Origin: Flavobacteriales bacterium | Lineage (GTDB): Bacteria; Bacteroidota; Bacteroidia; Flavobacteriales_F; PHOS-HE28 | Assembly: GCA_020635675.1 (NCBI GenBank) | Contig: JACJZJ010000001.1 | Coordinates: 186,001-250,000 of the forward strand | Length of the DNA: 64,000 bases | Direction of reading: 5' to 3' | Part shown: positions 51,210-59,772 of the stretch, piece after piece | Layout of the letters: each line of letters opens with the position of its first letter | Position numbering within the stretch: the first letter of the stretch is position 1 | Program-made: the position numbers and the translations under genes | Notes under the pieces: model-generated | The model's database searches: none | Seen by the model: the letters and a program-made list of their open reading frames with translations, nothing else | Told to the model about the DNA's origin: nothing

Positions 51210-51211
51210 GC

Positions 51212-52360
51212 ATGGCGGCACCGTTACGGATACTCACCATTGTCGGTGCGCGGCCGCAGATCATCAAGGCCTCGGCGATCTCGCGCGCCATCCGAGGTCC
51301 TTTCCAGGGTCGCGTCACCGAGCGGCTGTTGCACACGGGGCAGCACTACGACGCCAACATGTCGGACGTCTTCTTCGCCGAACTTGGTGTTCCTGTCCCG
51401 CATATCCATCTAGGCGTTGGCTCGGGTTCACACGCTGACCAGACCGCGCGCATGCTCCAAGGCATCGGGTCGGCCATCCTGGATGAGCGCCCCGATGTGG
51501 TGCTGGTCTACGGGGATACGAACAGTACCCTGGCAGGTGCGCTCGCCGCCGTGAAGGTGCACGTGCCAGTGGCCCACGTGGAGGCCGGGCTGCGGTCCTT
51601 TGACAAGGGGATGCCTGAGGAGATCAACCGCCTGCTGACGGACCATGGCTCCACTTGGTTGTTCTGTCCGACGCGCACGGCGGTCGACAACCTCAAGCGT
51701 GAAGGCTTTGCCGGGGGGATCCCGTCGCGACCGACCGCGGATCACCCCGCCGTGGTGCTCAGCGGTGATGTGATGTTCGACAACAGCCTTCACTTCGCAG
51801 CGCTCGCCAGGGAGCGCAGCACCTTCATCCCCCGACTGGGGCTCAAGCCGGGAAGGTTCTTCCTGGCCACCATCCATCGCGACCACAACACGGACGACCC
51901 CGAACGCCTTTCCGCGATCCTGAGCGCATTGACCGCGGTGGCGCAGGATGCAGGTGACCCGGTGGTCCTTCCGCTCCATCCCCGCACCCGGAAACAGATC
52001 GAACGGCCGGAAATGGCGCCTGTACGCAAGTCCATGGCCGGATCCGTTCGGCTCATCGAGCCCGTGGGCTTCCTGGACATGGCCGCGCTGGAGGAGGGTT
52101 CAAGGCTGGTCTTCACCGATTCGGGCGGTGTTCAAAAGGAATCCTACTTCCATCGCAGACCCTGTGTGGTGTTGCGCGGCGCCACGGAATGGGTGGAGCT
52201 GGTGCAGCACGGGCAGGCCATCCTTGCCGATGCCGATCCCGAACGGATCCGAAAGGCGGCGGCGGACCTGCTCGCGAAGGAGCGCATCGATACTCCATCG
52301 CTTTTCGGCGATGGGCACGCGGCGGAACGGATATGCGCCGAACTTCTTGGCCAGGCCTGA
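51212..52360 (+). CDS. wecB: UDP-N-acetylglucosamine 2-epimerase (non-hydrolysing)
   Basis: A 382-residue GT-B-fold enzyme that interconverts UDP-GlcNAc and UDP-ManNAc. Signatures are ILTIVGARPQIIKASAISRAI, LLHTGQHYDANMSDVFF, DVVLVYGDTNSTLAGALAA, AHVEAGLRSFDKGMPEEINR, TIHRDHNTD and FTDSGGVQKESYF. It supplies ManNAc donor, probably to the WecG/TagA-like transferase at 47.9 kb. It heads a run of closely spaced genes to 57.5 kb. Confidence 0.95.
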   Translation: MAAPLRILTIVGARPQIIKASAISRAIRGPFQGRVTERLLHTGQHYDANMSDVFFAELGVPVPHIHLGVGSGSHADQTARMLQGIGSAILDERPDVVLVYGDTNSTLAGALAAVKVHVPVAHVEAGLRSFDKGMPEEINRLLTDHGSTWLFCPTRTAVDNLKREGFAGGIPSRPTADHPAVVLSGDVMFDNSLHFAALARERSTFIPRLGLKPGRFFLATIHRDHNTDDPERLSAILSALTAVAQDAGDPVVLPLHPRTRKQIERPEMAPVRKSMAGSVRLIEPVGFLDMAALEEGSRLVFTDSGGVQKESYFHRRPCVVLRGATEWVELVQHGQAILADADPERIRKAAADLLAKERIDTPSLFGDGHAAERICAELLGQA

Positions 52361-52363
52361 CCC

Positions 52364-53581
52364 ATGGGCGCGATCGGTTCATTGATCGAGTACGCCAGGT
52401 GCATGACCTCCGCGTCCTTAAGCGCTTGTGGGCGACGCATCCTACTGGCCCATGCCCGTGGTGTCGGCTCGCCGACCATGGTGACGCCAGCCGGACGATC
52501 CTTGGCATTGGACAATGCGGCCGGCGCGTTCCGTCGCGCGCAGGATGCGGGACCCGATGACGGATTGGGCAGTTATCATCTCATTGACGGCTGGGGACCC
52601 TCGTATCCCGAGACCACTGGCTACATCATTCCCACCCTGTTGGACCTTGCCGCACGACCCGGTGGTGTCGACCTTGCAGAACGTGCGGATCGCGCCGGTC
52701 GTTGGTTGTTGGGGGTGCAGCTGCCGGATGGAGGCTGGCCCGGTGGTCGGGTAGGCGAGGGGCGGCCGGCGGTCGTATTCAACACGGCGCAGGTCGTCCG
52801 AGGTCTGCTGGCCCTTTATGCATATGCGAAGGAACAGGCGTATCTCGACGCCGCTGTGCGGGCGGGCCGATGGATCGTTTCCGTTCAGGAACAGGATGGC
52901 AGCTGGCGGCGGCACAATTTCCTGTCCGTGGGACGCACCTATGACACCTACGTTGATGTGCCGTTGTTGAAACTGCATGCGATCACGGGTGATGCACGTC
53001 CGCGACAGGCCGCTCTGACGAACCTGGAATGGGCGCTGGGCCGCCAGATGGCCAATGGTTGGTTCGCCGATTGCGACAACACCCTGCGTCGCAACGACAG
53101 ACCCATCACGCACACGATCGCCTACACCCTGGATGGTGCGTTGGGTTGTGCGAACCTGACCGGCGAGGAGGGACCGGCGCAAGCGGCCCGGACCGCAGCG
53201 AAGGCATTGCTGGACAGGCAGCGGCCGGATGGAGCGCTGCAGGGTCGATATGATAGGGAATGGCATGGGAGCGAGCTGCCCATCGTCACCGGATGTGCGC
53301 AGATGGCCCTGGTCTGGGCCGCCTTGTACGAGCGCGACCGCGATGCGCACTGGCGCGATGGTGCGTTGCGTGCCGTCGCGTGGACGACAGCGGTGCAGGG
53401 GCTTTCACATGGCGGACCACGGGCGATCCATGGCGCGGTGCCCGGATCGTTCCCACTATGGGGGCGCTATGAAAAATTCGCATTCCCGAACTGGGCTTTG
53501 AAGTACCACACGGATGCGTTGCTGGTGGCCGATCGGATGCTGGATGACACTCCTCTCGACGCCGTGCCCGGCGAAGCATAG
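52364..53581 (+). CDS. Alpha/alpha-toroid protein, VpsJ-like
   Basis: A 405-residue soluble protein built of helical repeats of the terpenoid-cyclase/glycosidase toroid type: GWGPSYPETTGYIIPTLLDLA, RWLLGVQLPDGGWPGG, VFNTAQVVRGLLALY, RWIVSVQEQDGSW, TYDTYVDVPLLKLHAITGD, and LLDRQRPDGALQGRYD. From memory the SYPETTGYIIPTL type is found in VpsJ-like proteins of polysaccharide clusters. Neither the DxDD of class II terpene cyclases nor clear hydrolase acids could be assigned. It starts 3 bases after wecB. It may act on the lipid-linked or polymeric glycan; the reaction is unknown. Confidence 0.65.
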   Translation: MGAIGSLIEYARCMTSASLSACGRRILLAHARGVGSPTMVTPAGRSLALDNAAGAFRRAQDAGPDDGLGSYHLIDGWGPSYPETTGYIIPTLLDLAARPGGVDLAERADRAGRWLLGVQLPDGGWPGGRVGEGRPAVVFNTAQVVRGLLALYAYAKEQAYLDAAVRAGRWIVSVQEQDGSWRRHNFLSVGRTYDTYVDVPLLKLHAITGDARPRQAALTNLEWALGRQMANGWFADCDNTLRRNDRPITHTIAYTLDGALGCANLTGEEGPAQAARTAAKALLDRQRPDGALQGRYDREWHGSELPIVTGCAQMALVWAALYERDRDAHWRDGALRAVAWTTAVQGLSHGGPRAIHGAVPGSFPLWGRYEKFAFPNWALKYHTDALLVADRMLDDTPLDAVPGEA

Positions 53582-53636
53582 CGGTTACCTTCGCCGGAGA
53601 TCCCCGCGAGCGGGACGATCTTCCCCAACCCAACGG

Positions 53637-53936
53637 ATGGAGCAGGATGCCAAGGACCACCAGGCGCGGATCCCGATCGACGGACGCGCGGCGATGGCGC
53701 AGCTGCGGGAACGCTTGCTGCCCCGCGCAGCGCGCATCGGCTTGACGGCGAACGACCTGACGCCCGACCTGGACCTCGTGCGATCCGGGCTTCTGGACTC
53801 GCTCGCCTTCGTCGACCTGATCGCCAACATGGAACAGGAGCTCGGTGTGCAGGTGGACCTGGAACAGGCCTTGGCGGCCGGGCGTATCACAACGATCTCC
53901 GCCGTGGTCGGGCTATTCCTTCACCATGAGCGCTGA
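53637..53936 (+). CDS. Acyl carrier protein
   Basis: A 99-residue carrier from ATG at 53637. The fold and attachment site are clear: LTPDLDLVRSGLLDSLAFVDLIANMEQELGVQVDLEQ, in which the Ser of GLLDSL should receive phosphopantetheine. The N-terminus is longer than in fatty-acid ACP. No ketosynthase or acyl-ligase gene is adjacent. It overlaps the GNAT gene by 11 bases, so the carrier probably supplies or receives an acyl or aminoacyl group for sugar modification. Confidence 0.85.
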   Translation: MEQDAKDHQARIPIDGRAAMAQLRERLLPRAARIGLTANDLTPDLDLVRSGLLDSLAFVDLIANMEQELGVQVDLEQALAAGRITTISAVVGLFLHHER

Positions 53937-54411
53937 ACCGACACACATACGGGTGTTGCGCATGCCGGACGATCCGGCCTGGACGCAATTGCCGGACCTT
54001 TTCCGGACCATGTATGCGGAAATGGCAAGGCATGGTGTGCTTCTGCCATTGGCCAGGGACGGAGAGCACATCTGGGTAAAAGGGGCGATGGTCGGTGCTG
54101 AGAAGTTCGGACGAACGGTCGTCCTGGAAGATGGCGAAGGCATCCACGGATTCGCCCACGGCGCCCTGAAAATGGCTCCGGAACATCTGGGTGGCGTATT
54201 GCTCGGACAGGTGACGCACGTTCACGTTGGACCTTTGCACCGGCGGTCCGGTCATGGGGAGCGGCTCTTCCGGGTACTGGAGGAATGGTTCCAGGAACGC
54301 AAGGTGTCGCGCATCGAGCTCCATGTGGTTGCCGGCAACGAAGGGGCCGTGGCGTTCTGGAAGGAACTTGGTTTCGATATCGACCTGGTGCAGATGTTCC
54401 GGTCCGCATGA
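53926..54411 (+). CDS. GNAT family N-acetyltransferase
   Basis: A 161-residue protein from ATG at 53926. The GNAT core is visible in the C-terminal half: THVHVGPLHRRSGHGERLFRVLEEWFQ (acetyl-CoA loop R/Q-x-x-G-x-G/A, here RRSGHGE), then VSRIELHVVAGNEGAVAFWKELGFDIDLV. The N-terminal half may bind the acceptor. It overlaps the acyl carrier gene upstream and the AAC(3)-like gene downstream. It could acylate an amino sugar, with CoA or the carrier protein as donor. Confidence 0.85.
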   Translation: MSAEPTHIRVLRMPDDPAWTQLPDLFRTMYAEMARHGVLLPLARDGEHIWVKGAMVGAEKFGRTVVLEDGEGIHGFAHGALKMAPEHLGGVLLGQVTHVHVGPLHRRSGHGERLFRVLEEWFQERKVSRIELHVVAGNEGAVAFWKELGFDIDLVQMFRSA

Positions 54412-55280
54412 GCCGTGAGCCTGCGATACCCGTGGCGGAATGGCCCTCCCTTGTGCAAGTGGGCCCGGGTGATACCGTTCAGCTGATGGCCGACCTCACA
54501 CGCTCGGCCTGGCGGGCGCGTCGTTCCGGCGCTGACTTCAGTGGCGATGAGCTGATCAATGCGTTCCTGTCGGCCATCGGGCCGGAAGGCACCCTGTTGA
54601 TACCGACGTTCGACCATGACCTGCGCAGCGGCGACCGGTTCGACATCCGTCGCACACGCTCCCTCAGCGGGGCGCTTGCCTCCATCGCCTTGTCCAGGGA
54701 GGATGTCCGTCGCACGCCGAACCCCCTGCATTCCTTCGCCGTTTTCGGACGGGCCGCCGCGCAACTGGCCGGTACGGACCACCCTTCCAGTTTCGGAGAG
54801 GATTCGCCTTTCGGGTTCCTACGCCAGGAGCATGGCGTGCTCGTGGCCCTGGACCTTCCGCTGAACGACGCCTTCACCTACGTGCATCACGTGGAGGAAC
54901 TCGAGCAGGTCCCTCATCGGCGGTGGCAGGACCTGCGTATCAAATACACCGATGGATCGGGCAAGACCCGATGGAAGCGGTATCGCTCGTTCGCTAAGCG
55001 CCCGGGTGGACATACGGACCTGACGGGCCTGGAACCGATGCTGGAGTCCGCGGGTGCCCTGACCAGGGGCGCCATCGCCGCAATGCCTTTCATCCGGGTC
55101 GACCTCGCTGCCGCCCATGAGGTGGTGCGCCAGGAGATAAGGGACAATGGGTCCCGAGCGTTCCATTCCTTCACCTGGAAGCGCTGGTTCCGTGATCATG
55201 CCAAACGGATCCTGAACCGCATGCGCCACAAGACCCGTCATCAACGCATCGCCCATGCTGCGCGTACACATCGCGGATGA
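54408..55280 (+). CDS. AAC(3)-family N-acetyltransferase
   Basis: A 290-residue protein from ATG at 54408. Motifs of the aminoglycoside 3-N-acetyltransferase fold: LINAFLSAIGPEGTLLIPTFDHD, RRTPNPLHSFAVFG, HPSSFGEDSPFGFLRQEHGVLVALDLPLNDAFTYVHHVEELEQVPHR (catalytic His region). In polysaccharide loci such proteins acylate amino sugars and do not give antibiotic resistance, and that is the likely role here. It overlaps its neighbours by 4 and 26 bases. Confidence 0.88.
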   Translation: MSREPAIPVAEWPSLVQVGPGDTVQLMADLTRSAWRARRSGADFSGDELINAFLSAIGPEGTLLIPTFDHDLRSGDRFDIRRTRSLSGALASIALSREDVRRTPNPLHSFAVFGRAAAQLAGTDHPSSFGEDSPFGFLRQEHGVLVALDLPLNDAFTYVHHVEELEQVPHRRWQDLRIKYTDGSGKTRWKRYRSFAKRPGGHTDLTGLEPMLESAGALTRGAIAAMPFIRVDLAAAHEVVRQEIRDNGSRAFHSFTWKRWFRDHAKRILNRMRHKTRHQRIAHAARTHRG

Positions 55281-56547
55281 GGGGCCGCGTGCGCACTACA
55301 CGATCGCCCATGTCGTGGAGCGCATGTTGGGTTGGCCGCTCCTGATCATGGCCGACCGGCAGGCCTGGGAGCGTGAAGCGGGTCCAAAGCTCCTTTACGG
55401 TGGCGAGCCGATCGCCGGTGCCTACCACGTGCCGGCCCACGGGCTTCTGACGGCCAGAGGACTGTTCAGGGGTCCCGCTCCGGTCGGTGAGGTCGGCGGG
55501 CTCCCCGTCCTCTTTCCGCTCGGTGAGGGATCCGACCTTTTCGCCGCGACCTTCCTTCTGCTCAGTCTGAACGAGGAACTGCTACCCCATGTCACGGATG
55601 CCCATGGCCGCATGCTCGCCATGGACCGCACCCTGGTCCAGCTTGGGCTGCATCGCACGCCGATCATCGATCGCTGGGTGCTCCGGTTCGCTGAGCGGAT
55701 GCGCGCCATGTTCCCGGACCTGCCGGAACCACGCCGTTCATATCGGCATTGGGTGACAGTGGATGTCGACAACGGCATGCGCTATCTCGGAAGGCCGATA
55801 TGGCGGCAGTTGGGTGCGGGTGCGCAGGAAATGGTCCGTGGTCGTTTTGCGGACCTGGGTCGCCGGTGGCGCACACTTACCGGTAGCGGACCGGATCCCT
55901 ATGACGGCTATGCTACCTGGTCGGGAAGGACGAGAGCGCAGGCGGACCGGACGCTCTTCTTCTTCCTGACGCGGGGAGGGGGGCGATACGACCATGCCAC
56001 CCGCGCACGGCATCCCCGGATGGCGTCGAGGATCCGGGAACTGGCCGAGGAGCACATGGCTGGCCTGCATCCGTCGTACCGGACGAGCGAGAAGGCGGGC
56101 TTGCTCAAGAAGGAGGTGGATACCTGGCGCGCCGTGGCGGGAAGTGCGCCGGTCGTCTCGCGCCAACACTTCCTGCGCTGGCGGCTTCCGGGCACGTTGG
56201 ATGAACTGGTGGCGGCGGGTATCACCGAGGACCATTCGCTCGGTTTCGCCGATCGTACCGGTTTCGTGGTCGGTACCAGCACGCCTTTCCGCTGGTTCGA
56301 CCCGGTGAAGGATCGGGAGCATCCGATCACGCTGGTGCCATTCGCCGTCATGGACAGTGCATTGCAGGACCGGATGCACCTTTCCGCCGAGGAGGCCCTG
56401 GCCGAGATGAAGGCCATGAGCGATGCGGTGCGCCGGGTGAACGGCACGTTCGTCAGCGTGTGGCACGATCGTTTTCTCAGCGGCGAGGGAGCGTGGGACG
56501 CCTGGCCTTCCGTATTCGAAGCGCTCCTCGAACACGCCCGGGCATGA
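55255..56547 (+). CDS. Polysaccharide deacetylase family protein
   Basis: A 430-residue protein. The NodB-like core is seen as SYRHWVTVDVDNGMRYLG (metal-binding Asp pair in VDVDNG), FFFLTRGGGRYDH, HPSYRTSEKAGLLKKEVDTW and RQHFLRWRLPGTLDELVAAGITEDHSLGFAD, with a late VSVWHDRFLSGEG. It resembles the DUF7033-containing cytoplasmic deacetylases of Bacteroidetes, with no signal peptide. It would remove N-acetyl groups from an amino sugar, which the neighbouring acyltransferases could then re-acylate. The start overlaps the AAC(3)-like gene; the stop overlaps the next start as ATGA. Confidence 0.85.
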   Translation: MLRVHIADEGPRAHYTIAHVVERMLGWPLLIMADRQAWEREAGPKLLYGGEPIAGAYHVPAHGLLTARGLFRGPAPVGEVGGLPVLFPLGEGSDLFAATFLLLSLNEELLPHVTDAHGRMLAMDRTLVQLGLHRTPIIDRWVLRFAERMRAMFPDLPEPRRSYRHWVTVDVDNGMRYLGRPIWRQLGAGAQEMVRGRFADLGRRWRTLTGSGPDPYDGYATWSGRTRAQADRTLFFFLTRGGGRYDHATRARHPRMASRIRELAEEHMAGLHPSYRTSEKAGLLKKEVDTWRAVAGSAPVVSRQHFLRWRLPGTLDELVAAGITEDHSLGFADRTGFVVGTSTPFRWFDPVKDREHPITLVPFAVMDSALQDRMHLSAEEALAEMKAMSDAVRRVNGTFVSVWHDRFLSGEGAWDAWPSVFEALLEHARA

Positions 56548-57467
56548 TCGAACACCTCACGAACGAACGCATCGATAGTCACGAATGGGACGCGATGCTC
56601 GATGCCAGCTCGGAGCCGCTCTGGTATGCGCGCGCGCACGTGCTCGATGCGGCGGCACCCGGTTGGGAGGCCCTGATGGACCGCGACACCGGTGCGATCA
56701 TGCCGCTCACCTGGAAAACCCGATGGCGCGTCCCCTATCTCTTCCAGCCCTTCGCCATCCAGCAGCTCGGCGTGTTCGCACCCCGACCGGACCCGGCCCT
56801 GGTCCAACGGTCCCTGCAGGCCGTGCCGGCACGCTTCAGGCATGCGGACATCTACTTGAACCAGTCGGGTCCCCTTGCGGTGAAAGGTTGGACGTTCACG
56901 ACCTGCACCGACCACCTGGTCCGGCTCGACCGACCGCTGGAGGAGGTGCGTTCTGGGTACAGCACGAACCACCGGCGCAGTCTCGGGCGTTCACGCGATG
57001 CGATCGGGGACATCGACACCGAGGTGCCGGTGGAGGAGTTGTGTGCCATGATGGCCGGATCGCCCCAGTTCCGGCGTTGGGGTATCCGGCCCGGGCAGAT
57101 GAACACTTTGCGACGCATCATGGCCACGGCGGTGGAACGCGATCCGGTCTCCAGCTGGGGTGTGCGCAAGGAAGGTCGGCTCATCGCCGGTGCGTTCTTC
57201 GTGCACGATCGGGGACGGACCATCTTCCTGAAGGGGCTCGCACTCCAGGAGGGGAGGGCCAGGCATGGCATGCACCACCTGATCGACCGGATGGTGCAGG
57301 CGCGATGCGGGGTCGATCGCTGGTTGGACCTCGCTGGTGGCAACACCCCCGACCTTGCGCGTTTCTATGCCGGGTTCGGAGCGGAGCCCTCGCTATATTT
57401 ACGGGCCGTCCTGCACCGGTCCACAGGCTGGAAATGGGTGACGGCCCTTCGCCGATATGGTCGTTGA
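56544..57467 (+). CDS. FemAB-like GNAT acyltransferase
   Basis: A 307-residue protein from ATG at 56544. RLDRPLEEVRSGYSTNHRRSLGRS and the C-terminal RLIAGAFFVHDRGRTIFLKGLALQEGRARHGMHHLIDRMVQ match the BioF2/FemAB-related double-GNAT fold (Acetyltransf_6). Relatives transfer acyl or aminoacyl groups to sugars or peptides. It ends the carrier-protein run and overlaps upp by 11 bases. Confidence 0.8.
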   Translation: MIEHLTNERIDSHEWDAMLDASSEPLWYARAHVLDAAAPGWEALMDRDTGAIMPLTWKTRWRVPYLFQPFAIQQLGVFAPRPDPALVQRSLQAVPARFRHADIYLNQSGPLAVKGWTFTTCTDHLVRLDRPLEEVRSGYSTNHRRSLGRSRDAIGDIDTEVPVEELCAMMAGSPQFRRWGIRPGQMNTLRRIMATAVERDPVSSWGVRKEGRLIAGAFFVHDRGRTIFLKGLALQEGRARHGMHHLIDRMVQARCGVDRWLDLAGGNTPDLARFYAGFGAEPSLYLRAVLHRSTGWKWVTALRRYGR

Positions 57468-58107
57468 ACTGAGCAAGGAGAAAAGTGTCGTCAATCAGTT
57501 CCTCCGGGAATTGCGCGACGTGGAGGTCCAGTCGGACCGGATGCGATTCCGTCGTAACTTGGAACGTGTCGGTGGCATGATGGCCTATGAGATCAGCAAG
57601 ACCCTCAAGTACGAGGAGAAGGAGGTGACGACGCCGTTGGGTTCCACGCGCGTGCCGGTGATGGCCGAGCAACCCGTGATCGCCACGATCCTGCGCGCCG
57701 GGATCCCGATGCACCAGGGCATGATGAACGTTTTCGACGGTGCGGATAGCGCATTCATCAGCGCTTACAGAAAGCATCGAAAGGGGGAGGAGGGTTTCGA
57801 CATCGAAGTGGAGTACCTGTCCAGCCCTTCGCTCGACGACCGCATCGTGATCCTGTGCGATCCGATGCTGGCCACCGGGCAGAGCATGGTGCTCGTCCAT
57901 CGGGCGCTGCAACGCCACGGCCGTCCCAAGGCCCTGCACGTCGCTTCGGTGATCGCGAGCACCGAAGGCGTGGAACATATCAAGAAACATTTGCCTCCGA
58001 CCACACGTATCTGGGTCGGTGCCATCGATGAGGAGATGACCGCGCAAGCCTATATCGTGCCCGGCCTGGGTGATGCCGGCGACCTGGCCTACGGCCCGAA
58101 GATCTGA
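57457..58107 (+). CDS. upp: Uracil phosphoribosyltransferase
   Basis: A 216-residue salvage enzyme that makes UMP from uracil and PRPP. Motifs: SVVNQFLRELRDVEVQSDRMRFRRNLERVGGMMAYEISKTL, VIATILRAGIPMHQGMMNVF, the PRPP loop VILCDPMLATGQSM, and the C-terminal uracil site GLGDAGDLAYGPKI. A near-consensus promoter element TATATTTA lies at 57394-57401 inside the preceding gene, about 56 bases before the start. The 11-base overlap with the acyltransferase gene is striking, since the two have no metabolic link. Confidence 0.96.
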   Translation: MVVELSKEKSVVNQFLRELRDVEVQSDRMRFRRNLERVGGMMAYEISKTLKYEEKEVTTPLGSTRVPVMAEQPVIATILRAGIPMHQGMMNVFDGADSAFISAYRKHRKGEEGFDIEVEYLSSPSLDDRIVILCDPMLATGQSMVLVHRALQRHGRPKALHVASVIASTEGVEHIKKHLPPTTRIWVGAIDEEMTAQAYIVPGLGDAGDLAYGPKI

Positions 58108-58109
58108 CG

Positions 58110-58568
58110 ATGAGCGACCCCCTCGAGATCCTGAGCATCCTGGCCACGAGCATGGTGAAGTTCGCCATGTCCCCCTTCCTCTCCTACAAGATGGGGTACA
58201 GCTTCGGGGAGACGCTGCTCTTCACGAGCATCGGCGGGACCGTGGGCGTGCTGTTCTTCTACCGGATCTCCGGCTGGCTGATGCGCCGTGCGCGTGTCGC
58301 GCGGTTGCACCGCACCATCGCCGAGTCGCACGGTGTGCGCAAACGCAGGAAGGCCTTCACCCGCACCAACCGTTTCATCGTGCGGGTCAAGCGCGGGCAT
58401 GGCCTCGAGGGGCTCGCCGCGATCACGCCGATACTGATCTCCATTCCGTTGGGCGCGGTGCTCGCCGCGAAGTATTTCGATCACGACCGCCGCACGATCC
58501 CCACCATGATCTCCGCCGTGTTGATCTGGTCGGTGGTGCTCAGTTCCCTGTGGACGGTGGTGAAGTGA
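58110..58568 (+). CDS. Small integral membrane protein
   Basis: A 152-residue protein with three or four hydrophobic segments (ILSILATSMVKFAMSPFLSY, TLLFTSIGGTVGVLFFYRI, GLAAITPILISIPLGAVLAA, MISAVLIWSVVLSSLWTVV) and a highly basic middle (GVRKRRKAFTRTNRFIVRVKRGHG). Its function is unknown. It starts 2 bases after upp and overlaps the phosphatase gene, so all three are co-transcribed. Confidence 0.75.
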   Translation: MSDPLEILSILATSMVKFAMSPFLSYKMGYSFGETLLFTSIGGTVGVLFFYRISGWLMRRARVARLHRTIAESHGVRKRRKAFTRTNRFIVRVKRGHGLEGLAAITPILISIPLGAVLAAKYFDHDRRTIPTMISAVLIWSVVLSSLWTVVK

Positions 58569-59275
58569 GGCCCTACCGGCACATCTTCTTCGACCTGGAC
58601 CATACGCTCTGGGACCTCCGCACGAACTCACGGGACATGCTTGCGGAACTGTACGCGGACCTCGACCTGGCCGCGGCCGGCGTACCGGACGTTACGGCCC
58701 TGATCGAGGTCTACGAGGAGATCAACGGCGCCCTATGGAAGGACTACGGACTCGGTAGGATCCCCAAGGAGGTGTTGCGCGTGCTACGGTTCCGGAACAC
58801 GCTGGGCCAGTTCGGTGTGAACGATGCGGACCTCGCCCGCCGGATGGCGCGGGAATATCTGGAACGGTGCCCCCATCGCACGGCGCTGAACCCGGGGGCG
58901 AGGGAGACGCTCGCCGCACTGCTGGGCAGGGTGAAGCTGCACATCATCACCAACGGCTTCCGGGAGGTGCAGGCCATCAAGCTCCGGGCGAGCGGGATCG
59001 AAGCGTATTTCGACCTGGTGCTCACCAGCGAGGAGGCCAGGGCGCACAAGCCCGATCCCAGGATCTTCAGCCATGCGTTGGAACGGGTCGGCGCGGGTGC
59101 CGCGGAAAGCCTGATGGTGGGTGATGACGCGCGGAACGATGTCGCCGGGGCCCGTGTGTCGGGCATCGATCAGGTGCACTACGTGCCGGACGGGCTGCAT
59201 CATGGTGACCCACAGGCCACACACCGCATCGACCATCTCGAGCGGCTCGTGTCCATTGTGGACGCTCAGGGATAG
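58565..59275 (+). CDS. HAD-superfamily pyrimidine nucleotidase, YjjG-like
   Basis: A 236-residue phosphatase from GTG at 58565, which overlaps the previous stop as GTGA. HAD motifs are HIFFDLDHTLWDL (catalytic DxD), HIITNGF, and HKPDPRIF with MVGDDARNDVAGA. The YjjG family removes phosphate from pyrimidine and non-canonical nucleotides and acts in house-cleaning. The adjacent upp gene supports a role in pyrimidine metabolism. Its 3' end overlaps the convergent lipoprotein gene by 10 bases. Confidence 0.88.
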   Translation: MRPYRHIFFDLDHTLWDLRTNSRDMLAELYADLDLAAAGVPDVTALIEVYEEINGALWKDYGLGRIPKEVLRVLRFRNTLGQFGVNDADLARRMAREYLERCPHRTALNPGARETLAALLGRVKLHIITNGFREVQAIKLRASGIEAYFDLVLTSEEARAHKPDPRIFSHALERVGAGAAESLMVGDDARNDVAGARVSGIDQVHYVPDGLHHGDPQATHRIDHLERLVSIVDAQG

Positions 59276-59772
59276 GACTCGAACACGTATTCCATCTCCG
59301 CCTCACGGCCGTTGATGTGGCTGTGCTTCCGGAAATTGATGTGCTCCGGATCGGTACGGAACCCGTGGTAGGAGATATCCCCCTTCATGTTCGACGTGCT
59401 GAAAAGGATGCTGTCCCCCTCGATCCGGACCGGAACGTTGTGCCCGTTGCTGAACCCTTCGGGCATGTCCGGCTTCAGGCCACTGCGCAGGTCCACCTTC
59501 GCATCGGGGAAACCGGCGAGCATCACCGCGTTGCCTTGCGGGAAGAATCGGATGAAATAGTCCACCTGCCCGTTCTGCGCGTGGTAAACACCGTCGAACC
59601 GAAGGAAGCCCTCGACGATAGGGGTCAGGTCGGGTGCGGCTTTGCGGGCCGGTGCGGCCTTCGCCTCCGGTTCCGCCGCCGTGCCGGAGTCGGCACCTTC
59701 CTCCTTGCCGGGGCCCGTGCAGGAGGTTGCAAGCAGCAGTGCCGTGATCGGGAATACCAACTGGGCTTTCAT
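59266..59772 (-). CDS. Lipoprotein of unknown function
   Basis: A 168-residue protein with a lipobox (ALLLATSC, Cys about residue 18), an Ala/Glu/Pro-rich linker (EEGADSGTAAEPEAKAAPAR) and a beta-rich domain (FLRFDGVYHAQNGQVDYFIRFFPQGNAVML, GDISYHGFRTDPEHINFRKHSHINGREAEMEYVF). No family is recognised. It is last in the ftsH-cdsA-psd run and overlaps psd as ATGA. Confidence 0.75.
   Translation of the reverse strand: MKAQLVFPITALLLATSCTGPGKEEGADSGTAAEPEAKAAPARKAAPDLTPIVEGFLRFDGVYHAQNGQVDYFIRFFPQGNAVMLAGFPDAKVDLRSGLKPDMPEGFSNGHNVPVRIEGDSILFSTSNMKGDISYHGFRTDPEHINFRKHSHINGREAEMEYVFESYP

Noticed and set aside
54408..55280. Aminoglycoside resistance gene
   Set aside because: The AAC(3) fold is clear, but the gene is embedded in a polysaccharide run with ACP, GNAT and deacetylase genes, so amino-sugar acylation is more likely than antibiotic resistance.
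58070..58565. Longer N-terminus for the HAD phosphatase
   Set aside because: The open frame upstream runs through the upp end and the membrane protein gene in another frame; the GTG at 58565 gives the family-like FFDLDHTLWDL start.
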